This document shows positions 36,160 through 44,634 of a stretch of DNA of 64,000 nucleotides, in pieces. The notes below the pieces were generated by a model. The model saw nothing but the letters and a program-made list of their open reading frames with translations, was not told where the DNA came from and made no database searches. Both the position numbers and the translations under genes were made by a program. The stretch comes from Hyphomicrobium sp. LHD-15 (GTDB taxonomy: Bacteria > Pseudomonadota > Alphaproteobacteria > Rhizobiales > Hyphomicrobiaceae), in assembly GCF_031157355.1 (NCBI RefSeq), contig NZ_JAVIFT010000004.1, positions 186,001 to 250,000 of the forward strand, read 5' to 3'. The first letter of the stretch is position 1. Every line of letters begins with the position of its first letter.

Positions 36160-36517
36160 CTCGCCTCTCGTGGGCTCCGGGTGGGCTTCGCCGAACGGGC
36201 GCACTCATACTTCAATTTGCCGTGTCGAGGCAATTTGCAGTCCGGTGGCCGGCTGATCGGGCCGAAATCGGGATATTTTCTTGCCCGCATGGCGGGGAAA
36301 TCAGCCATAATCGCGCCACCTTAGGTTCGAAGATGTCCTAAAGCGTTCGCGTGCCTTCACGACGTGCCCCGTCTCGCGCTCCAAAGCGTAAACGCTTTGG
36401 ATTTTTGTTTTGTCGCATTTTCCAACGACGAACCGGTATCCATCCCGGATCGTGTCCGGGACAGGCTTCGTCGGAAAATGTTGTCGTCCGCGCATTCATC
36501 CTGAGCGACTTCCACCG
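36160..36517. other. Intergenic region with nested palindromes between aroK and a small membrane protein gene
   Basis: This 358-bp divergent gap holds no supportable gene. The aroK promoter should lie at its left end. The middle and right parts are occupied by the palindromic element described in the next entry. No other motif is recognised. Confidence 0.45.
36381..36480. repeat. Dispersed palindromic intergenic element
   Basis: Three nested hairpins are visible. CCAAAGCG (36381-36388) and CGCTTTGG (36393-36400) form a perfect 8-bp stem with a TAAA loop and a following T-run (ATTTTTGTTTT). CATTTTCC...ACGACGAA (36416-36432) is mirrored by TTCGTCGGAAAATG (36467-36480). CCCGGA/TCCGGG (about 36444-36460) lies inside. 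The phrases resemble the palindromic intergenic repeats found in many Hyphomicrobiales genomes (from memory). The first stem plus T-run could end transcription. Confidence 0.6.
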
Positions 36518-36664
36518 ATGCCAAGCCTTTTCCGCTTCCTCGTCTCTGCCGGGTCGCTGCTGGCACTGGTCTCGGGAGGATTGTACATTCTCGCCAGTCA
36601 GTTCGAGCCCGTTCAGCACGAGGTGGTTAAGGTGGTGCCCGGGGTCAAAATCCGAAAGCCATGA
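36518..36664 (+). CDS. Small single-pass membrane protein (48 aa)
   Basis: This 48-residue frame begins MPSLFRFLVSAGSLLALV. It has one hydrophobic segment (about residues 5-26) and a polar tail ending VVPGVKIRKP. It is short, but its composition is that of a real small membrane protein and similar short frames occur upstream of xerD in related bacteria (from memory). No ribosome binding site stands out. It ends 10 bp before the next gene and probably shares its transcript. Function unknown. Confidence 0.6.
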   Translation: MPSLFRFLVSAGSLLALVSGGLYILASQFEPVQHEVVKVVPGVKIRKP

Positions 36665-36674
36665 CGCTGCTCCC

Positions 36675-38438
36675 ATGACCGCCAAGCCGATGCGCGCGCC
36701 CCGTGTTTGCTCAGCTCCCCGCATCCGGCGGACCCTGCGACCCGTCCTGTTTGCCGCTTTCCTTGCTTGGCCGTCCTTAGGGCCGGCGTTTTCGCAGGAG
36801 TGGGGCGACGACCGCCCGCGGGGCGGGGGCGTGACCCGGGAAGAGCTGGCGCCCTCGGCCGCCTACGAAGAGCGCGGGCGCGGCGTCGAGCGCGAGGAAC
36901 TCGACCCCGTTCTGTCGTCGGACGGCTCGGGGCTGCCTTACGAGCTTTGGAGCGGTCTTTCAGCGGAGCAATTCGCCGAGCACATCGCAGCCCTCAGCCT
37001 GCCCCCCAAATCGCCGGCGCTGCACGCGCTCTGGCGCCGTCTCATCGCCTCGGATACGGGTCCGGCGGCCGGCACAGTCAGCACGGCGCGTTTCACCGCC
37101 TTGCGCGTCGAGGCGCTCGATCAATCCGGCCTGATCGACGACACGGCCGCCGTGCTCGCGAAAGATCGAGCCTCGGAGAGCGATCCGCTGCTGCTGGCGC
37201 TGACGGCGAAAAGCGAGATCGGGCTCGGCAACTTCGAGCGCGGATGCGAGATCGCGAAGAGCCTGCTTTCGGTTCAGTCCCAGCTCCCGAAGACACTGCT
37301 CTCGGACACCCTGCTGATCAACGGCTTTTGCGCCGCGTCTCGCGGCGATCCCGACGGGGCCTCGCTGCAAGCGAGCTTCATCCGTGAGCAGGATCTACCC
37401 GGCCTCGTGGGCGCGGATCTGCTCGATACGGCCGCCGCGGGCGGCGTGCCGGAGGTTCCGTCAGGGCTCAAGCTCTCGCTGCTCGACTACCGCATCGCCT
37501 CGCTCAAGGGCACACCCAACCAGACCAAGCTCCTTGCCGCCGCGACACCGGCCCTGCTCGCCGGGCTCGCCCACGATCCGAGAACGGCGCCCGACCTCAG
37601 ACTGGCAGCCGGAGAAGCCGCCGCGGCCCTCAATGCCATTCCAGCCGGAGACCTTGCGCAGCTCTATCGTGCTTCAGGCGCGGGCGGAGACGCCGGCACG
37701 ATCGAACGGGCAGGCCTCTTCAAATCGGCGGAGGGGGAGCAGACGCCGTTGCGAAAGACGCGCCACATCCGGGCTTTTCTCGACGAAGCGCGGCGGGGCG
37801 GCTTCTACTGGCCGGCACTGCAGCTCATGGCGCGGCCGACCGAGGAACTTTCTCCCACACCGGAAATCGGCTGGTTTGCAGAAACCGCCATCGAGATCAA
37901 TCTTGCGTCGGGCAATTTCGAAGGTGTCCGGCACTGGGCCCGCCTCGGATCTTCGCTCGGGGCCGGGGAGGGGCCGGGCCCGCAGCCGCTGGCGCACTGG
38001 ATTGCGCTGGCCGACATCGCGGACCCGGCGCGCGGGGCAGACCGCGGACAGAACCTCGATGCGCTCGAACCCCTGGCCCGAAACGGCCGTTTCGACCCAG
38101 CGCTGCTGCATCGGCTCGCGACCGTGCTCGACGCCCTCGACATGAACGTGCCGATGCCGCTCTGGGAGCTGGCCGGCCGCTCGCCTCAGCCGGAAGGCGG
38201 GCATCTGCCGGATACGGGCGTGCTCTCCCAGCTCGCCGAGGCTTCTAAAAAGAAAGAGTTCGGGCGGACGGTGCTGCTCGTCATGCGCACGATCGGGCCT
38301 GCGGGAGCGGAAGGCGCTCATATGATCGCTCTCGGCGATGCGCTCCGGGCGCTGAAACGCGCCGGCCTCGACGCGGAAGCCCGCCAGCTCGCGCTCGAGG
38401 GCCTGTTCGGCTCCTGGCCGCGTTCCGTCAGCCAATGA
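36675..38438 (+). CDS. Exported protein of unknown function
   Basis: This 587-residue protein has an N-terminal signal peptide (RRTLRPVLFAAFLAWPSLGPAFSQ). A low-complexity Gly/Arg/Glu segment follows to about residue 75. The rest is an almost entirely helical Ala/Leu-rich region that could be TPR-like solenoid repeats, though I cannot fix a repeat register. It is probably periplasmic. I chose the ATG at 36675 because it sets the signal peptide near the N-terminus; the longer frame crosses the small gene before it. It lies just upstream of xerD on the same strand. I do not recognise a family. Confidence 0.72.
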   Translation: MTAKPMRAPRVCSAPRIRRTLRPVLFAAFLAWPSLGPAFSQEWGDDRPRGGGVTREELAPSAAYEERGRGVEREELDPVLSSDGSGLPYELWSGLSAEQFAEHIAALSLPPKSPALHALWRRLIASDTGPAAGTVSTARFTALRVEALDQSGLIDDTAAVLAKDRASESDPLLLALTAKSEIGLGNFERGCEIAKSLLSVQSQLPKTLLSDTLLINGFCAASRGDPDGASLQASFIREQDLPGLVGADLLDTAAAGGVPEVPSGLKLSLLDYRIASLKGTPNQTKLLAAATPALLAGLAHDPRTAPDLRLAAGEAAAALNAIPAGDLAQLYRASGAGGDAGTIERAGLFKSAEGEQTPLRKTRHIRAFLDEARRGGFYWPALQLMARPTEELSPTPEIGWFAETAIEINLASGNFEGVRHWARLGSSLGAGEGPGPQPLAHWIALADIADPARGADRGQNLDALEPLARNGRFDPALLHRLATVLDALDMNVPMPLWELAGRSPQPEGGHLPDTGVLSQLAEASKKKEFGRTVLLVMRTIGPAGAEGAHMIALGDALRALKRAGLDAEARQLALEGLFGSWPRSVSQ

Positions 38439-38469
38439 GGGGCGCGATGCAAATCACCTTCGTGTCCCC

Positions 38470-39411
38470 ATGAGCGACGACCAGCGCCACGTGGCAGCCT
38501 TTCTCGAAATGCAGACGGCGGAAAAAGGGGCTTCGGCCAACACGCTCGATGCCTATCGCCGCGATCTCCAGGACTTCACGGCCTATCTCGACCGCGGCGG
38601 CGTCACCATAGCCGCGGCAGGAAAGGCCGACCTGTCGCGCTACCTGCAGGAACTTTCGATCGCCGGGCTCAAACCCGCGTCGCGGGCGCGGCGGCTTTCC
38701 GCCGTCCGCCAGCTCTACAAATTCCTCGAAGCCGAAGGCGTGGTGCGAGACAGCCCGGTCGAAGGCATCACGGCGCCGAGCAAGAAGCGCGCGCTGCCGA
38801 AAACACTTTCGGTGGACGAGGTGGACCGCCTGATCGAAAGCGCGGCCCAGGCTGCGGACGGCCTCTCCGGCCGCGATCTCGTGCGCGCGGTGCGTCACCA
38901 TTGCCTGCTCGAAATGCTCTATGCGACGGGCATGCGCGTCACCGAGCTGGTTTCGCTTCCCCGCAGCGTGCTCAAGGGCGATCCGCGGTTGCTCTCGATC
39001 ACGGGCAAAGGTGGGCGGGAGCGCCTGGTTCCGCTCAATACGAGCGCGCGCGCCGCACTCGACCGCTATCTTCAGCTGGGGTCCGATCCGGCGGACGGTG
39101 TCAGCCCCATGATCGCGACCCGCTATCTTTTTCCCTCGCGCGGAGACGCCGGCCATCTCACGCGGCAACGTTTCGCCCAGGATCTCAAGGAGACCGCGAT
39201 CCGAGCCGCGCTCGACCCCGAGCGGGTCTCGCCGCACGTCCTCCGGCACGCCTTTGCGAGCCATCTGCTCGACCGGGGCGCAGACCTCCGGTCGGTACAA
39301 AGCCTGCTCGGACATGCCGACATCTCGACGACCGAGATCTACACGCACGTGCTCGAAGAGCGCCTGAAACGCCTCGTGACCGAGCATCATCCGCTGGCCA
39401 AACGGGGCTGA
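38470..39411 (+). CDS. xerD: Tyrosine recombinase XerD
   Basis: This 313-residue site-specific recombinase resolves chromosome dimers at dif with XerC, at the septum under FtsK control. An N-terminal SAM-like core-binding domain covers residues 1 to about 95. The catalytic residues are visible: Arg in TGMRVTELVSLP, Lys in ITGKGGRERLVPL, then HVLRHAFASHLLDRG, LLGHADISTTEIYTHV with the nucleophile Tyr. Length fits Xer proteins. The neighbourhood of housekeeping genes and the accA gene downstream indicate the core recombinase, not a mobile-element integrase. Confidence 0.94.
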   Translation: MSDDQRHVAAFLEMQTAEKGASANTLDAYRRDLQDFTAYLDRGGVTIAAAGKADLSRYLQELSIAGLKPASRARRLSAVRQLYKFLEAEGVVRDSPVEGITAPSKKRALPKTLSVDEVDRLIESAAQAADGLSGRDLVRAVRHHCLLEMLYATGMRVTELVSLPRSVLKGDPRLLSITGKGGRERLVPLNTSARAALDRYLQLGSDPADGVSPMIATRYLFPSRGDAGHLTRQRFAQDLKETAIRAALDPERVSPHVLRHAFASHLLDRGADLRSVQSLLGHADISTTEIYTHVLEERLKRLVTEHHPLAKRG

Positions 39412-39638
39412 TGGATCCAAAATGGCGATCCGTGGGCTGCAAGATCTGCCAGCTGCAGGCCGTTGCACTTGAAATCGGCCACTTTTCCGGGAGCCAGCGC
39501 GGCAAGAGAGCGGTGAGGCGACGTTTACGACGATCCGCGCGGGCCTTGACAGGCGAGAAGCGGGAAGGTCAACGTGCCCCCAAATTTCCGTCGTCCCGAC
39601 TGAGCGCCGCACATCAAGCGGCAGGATGAGGCCTTTCC

Positions 39639-40622
39639 TTGGAACCTACGAAGTCCGACCGCCCGGTAACTGTCCGCACCTATCTCGATTTCGAGAAGCC
39701 GATCGCCGAGCTTGAAAGCAAAGTCTCGGAGCTCAAGGCGCTCGAAGGCGGCGAGGGCGTCTCGATCTCGGAGGAGATCAAGAAGCTCGAGCAAAAGGCC
39801 AAAGCCGCGCTTGTCGACACCTACGGCAAGCTGACGCCTTGGCAGAAAACTCAAGTCGCTCGGCATCCCGATCGTCCGCACTGCCTCGACTATGTGAAGG
39901 CGCTGATCGAAGATTTCACGCCGCTCGCCGGGGATCGCTATTTCTCGGAAGACGAAGCGATCATGGGCGGGCTCGGCCGGTTCCGCGGCAAGCCGGTCGT
40001 CGTGATCGGACACGAGAAGGGCTCGGACACGGAAGGGCGTATCCGGCACAACTTCGGCATGGCCAGACCCGAAGGCTACCGCAAGGCCGTGCGCCTCATG
40101 GACATGGCCGACAAGTTCAACCTGCCCGTAGTCACGCTCGTCGATACCGCGGGCGCCTATCCCGGCATCGGCGCGGAGGAGCGGGGCCAAGCGGAGGCCA
40201 TTGCGCGCTCCACCGACAAATGCCTCGAAATCGGCGTTCCGATCATCGCGCTGGTGATCGGGGAGGGCGGATCGGGCGGCGCGATCGCCATCGCTTCGGC
40301 CAACCGCATCCTTATGCTCGAACATTCCATTTATACCGTGGCCTCGCCCGAGGCGGCAGCCTCGATCCTGTGGCGCGATTCCGCCAAGGCCATCGACGCG
40401 GCCACCAACATGAAGATCACGGCGCAGGACCTCGATACGCTCGGGGTCATCGACGTGATTATCCGCGAGCCGGTGGGCGGCGCCCACCGCGACCGGGCCC
40501 TGGCGATCCAGACCGCCGGCGACGCCATCGCCAAGGCGCTCGCGGAATTCGAGGGGAAAACCCCGGAAGAGATCAGGAATCTGCGCCACGAGCGCTTCCT
40601 CGGCATCGGGCGGCAGTTGTAG
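39639..40622 (+). CDS. accA: Acetyl-CoA carboxylase carboxyltransferase subunit alpha
   Basis: This 327-residue subunit transfers the carboxyl group from carboxybiotin to acetyl-CoA together with AccD, the first step of fatty acid synthesis. [15 protein letters not shown] opens the protein; [38 protein letters not shown] and [12 protein letters not shown] are family signatures. The start is a TTG at 39639 with GAGG eight bases upstream; no ATG in this frame fits. It lies 227 bp after xerD, a gap in which I see no gene. Confidence 0.95.
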   Translation: MEPTKSDRPVTVRTYLDFEKPIAELESKVSELKALEGGEGVSISEEIKKLEQKAKAALVDTYGKLTPWQKTQVARHPDRPHCLDYVKALIEDFTPLAGDRYFSEDEAIMGGLGRFRGKPVVVIGHEKGSDTEGRIRHNFGMARPEGYRKAVRLMDMADKFNLPVVTLVDTAGAYPGIGAEERGQAEAIARSTDKCLEIGVPIIALVIGEGGSGGAIAIASANRILMLEHSIYTVASPEAAASILWRDSAKAIDAATNMKITAQDLDTLGVIDVIIREPVGGAHRDRALAIQTAGDAIAKALAEFEGKTPEEIRNLRHERFLGIGRQL

Positions 40623-40823
40623 GATTTGCCGTTTCCGTTCGTGCGTGTTGCCGATAAATCGGGTAACATCCGAGGCTCGGTTGGGGTGGGTGGCCCCATG
40701 AGCGCCCAATTCGGGTGTCATGTTCGACACTTCCGCGCTCGCACTGAAAACTTTGGGGAATCCGTAACGTTAATGGAATCTTTACGGTTTCGGTTGGATG
40801 GTCCTTCGTATGCGCCAGGGGGA

Positions 40824-41825
40824 ATGCGTGTGCGTCTAAACATCCTCGCTGACAGAATTGCCGCTCGCTTGAAGCCCGCCTTGGCGGTTGGGCTCGTGAG
40901 CGCTTTGCTTGGCGCGTGCTCGAGCGCGACCGGGTTGATCCCGCCTTCCGAACAGCCGCTGACTGCGGAAACCGTCTCGCTTCTCGGCAAGAAGGGCATG
41001 AATACGGCTGCGCCGATCTTCGTGCGCATCTTCAAGGAGGAGTCGGAGCTCGAAGTCTGGAAGATGCGCGACGATGGGCGCTTCTATCACTTCAAGACCT
41101 ATCCGATCTGCAATTGGTCCGGCGATCTCGGGCCCAAGCAGGTGCAGGGCGACAAACAGGCGCCGGAAGGGTTCTACACGATCTCCCAGACGCAGATGAA
41201 CCCGAACTCCAAGTTCTATCTGGCCTTCAACCTCGGCTATCCCAACGCCTATGACCGCTCGCTCGGCCGCACGGGCGAAGCGCTGATGGTGCACGGCAAG
41301 TGCAAGTCGGCCGGCTGCTACGCGATGACGGATGCGCTCGCCGAAGAAATCTACGGGCTCGCGCGCGATGCGCTGCGCAGCGGGCAGACCGGCTTCCAGG
41401 TGCATGCCTTCCCGTTCCGCATGACGCAGGAGAAGCTTGACCGCTTCAAGGGCCACAAGTGGTACGCCTTCTGGAAAACGCTGAAGCAAGGCTACGACTC
41501 CTTCGAGATCAACCGCATCCCGCCCTCGATCGCCGTGTGTGAGAAGCGCTACGTCGTCGATGCCGTGGCCATGACCGACCAGCCGATCGATCCGGCCGGA
41601 CGCTGCCCGCGCTTCGAGAAGCCGACGCTGCAGCCGTTCGCTCCGCGCCCGGCCGAATGGCAGCTCGCGACGGAACGGCTGACAATGCCGGGTCCTAAAA
41701 CCCGGGATGCGACGGAAGTCGCGCAGACCACAGCCCAGTCGCAGAGCCTGTTCGCCACGACGACCGGTTCCATCTCCGGCAGCGGCATGCCGCCGGGCGC
41801 TTCCGCGCTCGGCTACAATCCATAG
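40824..41825 (+). CDS. L,D-transpeptidase (YkuD) lipoprotein, paralogue 1
   Basis: This 333-residue lipoprotein has signal AVGLVSALLGAC as lipobox. A YkuD catalytic domain carries the active-site motif HGKCKSAGCYAMT near residues 157-169, which holds the His and the nucleophilic Cys. L,D-transpeptidases make 3-3 peptidoglycan crosslinks or tether proteins to peptidoglycan in the periplasm. The C-terminal 80 residues are Pro/Thr/Ser rich. I chose the ATG at 40824 for the signal peptide; a GTG two codons on has better spacing to GGGGG. Two paralogues follow on the same strand. Confidence 0.9.
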   Translation: MRVRLNILADRIAARLKPALAVGLVSALLGACSSATGLIPPSEQPLTAETVSLLGKKGMNTAAPIFVRIFKEESELEVWKMRDDGRFYHFKTYPICNWSGDLGPKQVQGDKQAPEGFYTISQTQMNPNSKFYLAFNLGYPNAYDRSLGRTGEALMVHGKCKSAGCYAMTDALAEEIYGLARDALRSGQTGFQVHAFPFRMTQEKLDRFKGHKWYAFWKTLKQGYDSFEINRIPPSIAVCEKRYVVDAVAMTDQPIDPAGRCPRFEKPTLQPFAPRPAEWQLATERLTMPGPKTRDATEVAQTTAQSQSLFATTTGSISGSGMPPGASALGYNP

Positions 41826-41837
41826 TCCGTGGCGCGG

Positions 41838-42773
41838 ATGGCCGACACGCCCTCCAAGGCCTCACCTGACGGCACACCGGATGCGGCGGCTCAACCGCCG
41901 CAGCGCGGGCAGAAGCCGCGCAAGCGCCGTACGGGACGTCTTGTTTTCCGCGCGCTGCTTCTGCTTCTGATCGCGGTGCCGATCTCTGCCGCGCTATTTG
42001 CGCTCGCCCGGCCAGTCGATGCCGAGCGGACGTGGATCGGCATCCAGCGTCATTGGCGCCACACGCTCGCAAGCTACAAGGTGCCGCTGCCCGGTACGCC
42101 CGATCTCTGGAACCTGGACAAGCGTCTCGCCTCACACGGTTTGGCGGTCGGCAATCCGATTTTCATGCGGATCTTCAAGCGCGAGTTCGAGCTCGAGCTG
42201 TGGATGCTGCGCGACGGGAAATTCCACCGCTTCGCGACCTATCCGATCTGCAAATGGTCGGGCGAGCTTGGCCCTAAGATCAAGACCGGCGACCGGCAGG
42301 CCCCGGAGGGCTTCTATACCGTCGACGCGAAGGCGCTCAATCCCAACAGCGCCTGGCACCGCTCCTTCAACCTCGGTTTCCCCAACGCCTTCGACCGCGC
42401 GCTTGGCCGCAGCGGATCGTTTCTGATGGTGCATGGGGGATGCGGCTCGATCGGATGCTACGCGATGACGAACCCGGTCATCGACGAGATCTGGAAGCTC
42501 GTCACCAGTGCTCTCAACGGAGGCCAGCAGCGCTTCCAGGTGCAGGTGTTTCCGTTCCGCATGACGGAGAGCAATCTCGCACGCCATGCGGGCTCACCGC
42601 AGAGCGCGTTCTGGACCAGCCTCAAGCCGGGGTACGACCTATTCGACGCCAACTTGACCCCGCCGAAGGTCAGCGTTTGCGGCAAAACATATGCCTTTGG
42701 CCCCGGCGTCGAAGGTTCGGACGGAAGCGCGCCGATCGAGGCCGGATGCCCGACAGGCGCCACCGCCCGATAG
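41838..42773 (+). CDS. L,D-transpeptidase (YkuD), membrane-anchored, paralogue 2
   Basis: This is a 311-residue protein with a basic N-terminus (GQKPRKRRTGR) followed by a hydrophobic stretch LVFRALLLLLIAVPISAAL. It is a signal anchor or uncleaved signal, in contrast to the lipobox of paralogue 1. The YkuD active-site motif HGGCGSIGCYAMT lies near residues 199-211. Segments such as RFATYPICKWSGELGPK and DRQAPEGFYTV match the neighbours closely. The start at 41838 is chosen as ATG; a GTG at 41829 is possible. It begins 12 bp after paralogue 1, so co-transcription is likely. Confidence 0.88.
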   Translation: MADTPSKASPDGTPDAAAQPPQRGQKPRKRRTGRLVFRALLLLLIAVPISAALFALARPVDAERTWIGIQRHWRHTLASYKVPLPGTPDLWNLDKRLASHGLAVGNPIFMRIFKREFELELWMLRDGKFHRFATYPICKWSGELGPKIKTGDRQAPEGFYTVDAKALNPNSAWHRSFNLGFPNAFDRALGRSGSFLMVHGGCGSIGCYAMTNPVIDEIWKLVTSALNGGQQRFQVQVFPFRMTESNLARHAGSPQSAFWTSLKPGYDLFDANLTPPKVSVCGKTYAFGPGVEGSDGSAPIEAGCPTGATAR

Positions 42774-42960
42774 CTGCGGGACACCCAAGTTTTCCACACC
42801 CTTGGCCAAACCTGTGGCGGTCCGGCTGCGCGCGCAAAGCTGAATTATCGATAAAGCCACGCTAAGGTTTCATCCACGGGGCGCCTGTGCTTTCAATTGC
42901 TTGGCGATCTACTGGGGCACGGCCCTGTCTTTCTGGAAGCCCTCTAGCGAGCGGTGCGGG

Positions 42961-43947
42961 ATGGTTGGCGTAAGGCCGGAACAAACCAAGCGTGGGGCGC
43001 GGCGCGCCCTCATGGCCGGTCTCGCAGCCGCCATCGGGCTCGCAGTTGGCGCCGGCAACGCATCGGCGATTTCGATCGAGCTCAAGGACGTCGCGCCGGA
43101 TCGCATCGAGCGCCAGCGCGCCGCAGTCGATGGTCGCCTGCCGCTCGCAAATACTCCAGATGTCAGCCGCCTCACGGAGCGGCTTGCCGAAGCCGGCGTC
43201 AAATCCGGCGCGCCGGTGCTGATGCGCGTGTTCAAGGACAGCTCGGAGCTCGAGCTTTGGATCGAGAAGGGCGACCGCTTCGTCCTGTTCGCGACCTATC
43301 CGATCTGCCATTGGTCCGGAACGCTCGGCCCCAAGCTCAAGGAAGGCGACAAGCAGACGCCGGAAGGCTTCTACACGATCGCCAGCCGCCAGCTTCGCCA
43401 TCTCGGCCGCTGGCCCCGCGCGATCAATCTCGGCTTTCCGAATGCATTCGACCGCGCGCATGATCGCGACGGCTCCTATATCCTGATGCACGGCGGATGC
43501 TCGTCGGTCGGCTGCTTCGCGCTGACCAATCCGGTCATCGGTGAAGTCTACGGGCTCACCAAAGCTGCCCTCGGCAACGGGCAGCGCTACGTGCCTATCC
43601 ACGTGTTTCCATTCCGCATGACCGACGAAGCCCTCGCGGCGCATACGGCGAGCCCGTGGCACGGATTCTGGACGACGCTCCAGGCGGGATACAAATCGTT
43701 CGAACGGACGGGACGGCCGCCGCGCGTCAGCGTCTGCAAGGGTGCCTATAGCGTTGCGGATGCGCCGCCGAAAGCGGCCGACGCCGTCGAGGAGCCGCCG
43801 GCTTCAAAGCGTAAGCGCGGCAAATCCCGCTCGGACATCATGCTGGGGGCGCTTCGCACCGATTGCCCAGATCCGGTGGTGGTGACGGCCGAAGGCAAGG
43901 ATGCCGGCTCGGCAGCGCCCGGCCAGCAGGTCGTGAAGCAGCATTAA
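42961..43947 (+). CDS. L,D-transpeptidase (YkuD), secreted, paralogue 3
   Basis: This 328-residue protein has a cleavable-looking signal (LMAGLAAAIGLAVGAGNASA) and the YkuD motif HGGCSSVGCFALT near residue 177. FATYPICHWSGTLGPKLKEG and DKQTPEGFYTIASRQ are shared with the two genes upstream. The C-terminal tail is Lys/Arg rich (KRKRGKSRSD), which might bind peptidoglycan or LPS electrostatically (inference). I chose the ATG at 42961; a TTG at 42901 would extend it. The 187-bp gap from paralogue 2 could hold its own promoter. Confidence 0.88.
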   Translation: MVGVRPEQTKRGARRALMAGLAAAIGLAVGAGNASAISIELKDVAPDRIERQRAAVDGRLPLANTPDVSRLTERLAEAGVKSGAPVLMRVFKDSSELELWIEKGDRFVLFATYPICHWSGTLGPKLKEGDKQTPEGFYTIASRQLRHLGRWPRAINLGFPNAFDRAHDRDGSYILMHGGCSSVGCFALTNPVIGEVYGLTKAALGNGQRYVPIHVFPFRMTDEALAAHTASPWHGFWTTLQAGYKSFERTGRPPRVSVCKGAYSVADAPPKAADAVEEPPASKRKRGKSRSDIMLGALRTDCPDPVVVTAEGKDAGSAAPGQQVVKQH

Positions 43948-44034
43948 CGGATTTCCGCCCGTTGCTTGCCGCGAGCGCGCCCGTCATGCCATACCCCCGG
44001 TGTTCAGGACGCAGGCACGGGAGCCAGGGACCTC

Positions 44035-44589
44035 ATGTGGGATACAGTGACGAGCAAGATCGAGAAGGCGCTGGAAGTTTTGATCTTCGCCAGCCGGTGG
44101 ATTCTCGCCCCGTTCTATCTCGGATTGGCGATCTCGCTGTTGGTGCTGCTCGTCAAGTTCACCGGCGAACTGTTTCACATCGCTCTTCATGCCTTCACCG
44201 CAACCGAGAGTGAGGTCATTCTCGGCGTGCTGGCGCTGGTCGACCTCACGCTGACGGCTTCGCTGCTGATCATCGTGATCTTTTCGGGCTACGAGAACTT
44301 CGTCTCGAAGATCGACCACTCGGGTCACCGCGACTGGCCGGAGTGGATGGGCACCATCGATTTCTCGGGGCTGAAGCTCAAGCTGCTGTCGTCGATCGTC
44401 GCGATCTCGGCCATTCAGCTGCTGAAGCAGTTCATGTCGATCCAGAACATCTCCGAGCGCGAGATCTTCTGGCTCGTCGTCATCCATGTGGTGTTCGTGG
44501 TGTCGAGCGTGCTGCTCGCGCTTTCGGATCGCATCTCGGGGCATGGCGGCGGACATGCCGCGCCGGCACCCGGAAAATCGGAGCATTGA
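44035..44589 (+). CDS. UPF0114/YqhA family membrane protein
   Basis: This 184-residue inner-membrane protein has about four hydrophobic segments (residues 16-40, 52-75, 110-130, 142-165). ASRWILAPFYLGLAISL and the SGYENFVSKIDHSGH stretch are the family signatures (TIGR00645). Function is not established. The ATG at 44035 has AGGGA about 8 bases upstream. It lies 87 bp after the third transpeptidase and may be read through from it. The start of the longer frame at 43966 is not supported. Confidence 0.87.
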   Translation: MWDTVTSKIEKALEVLIFASRWILAPFYLGLAISLLVLLVKFTGELFHIALHAFTATESEVILGVLALVDLTLTASLLIIVIFSGYENFVSKIDHSGHRDWPEWMGTIDFSGLKLKLLSSIVAISAIQLLKQFMSIQNISEREIFWLVVIHVVFVVSSVLLALSDRISGHGGGHAAPAPGKSEH

Positions 44590-44634
44590 GGGGCCACGCG
44601 CCCCTCTCACTACCCTGATCGATCCGCTGATTTC

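Noticed and set aside
38470-39411. XerD as a mobile-element integrase marking an island
   Set aside because: Neighbours are core genes in a conserved order (aroK/aroB, accA). No attachment-site repeat or change in base composition is visible, so it is the housekeeping recombinase.
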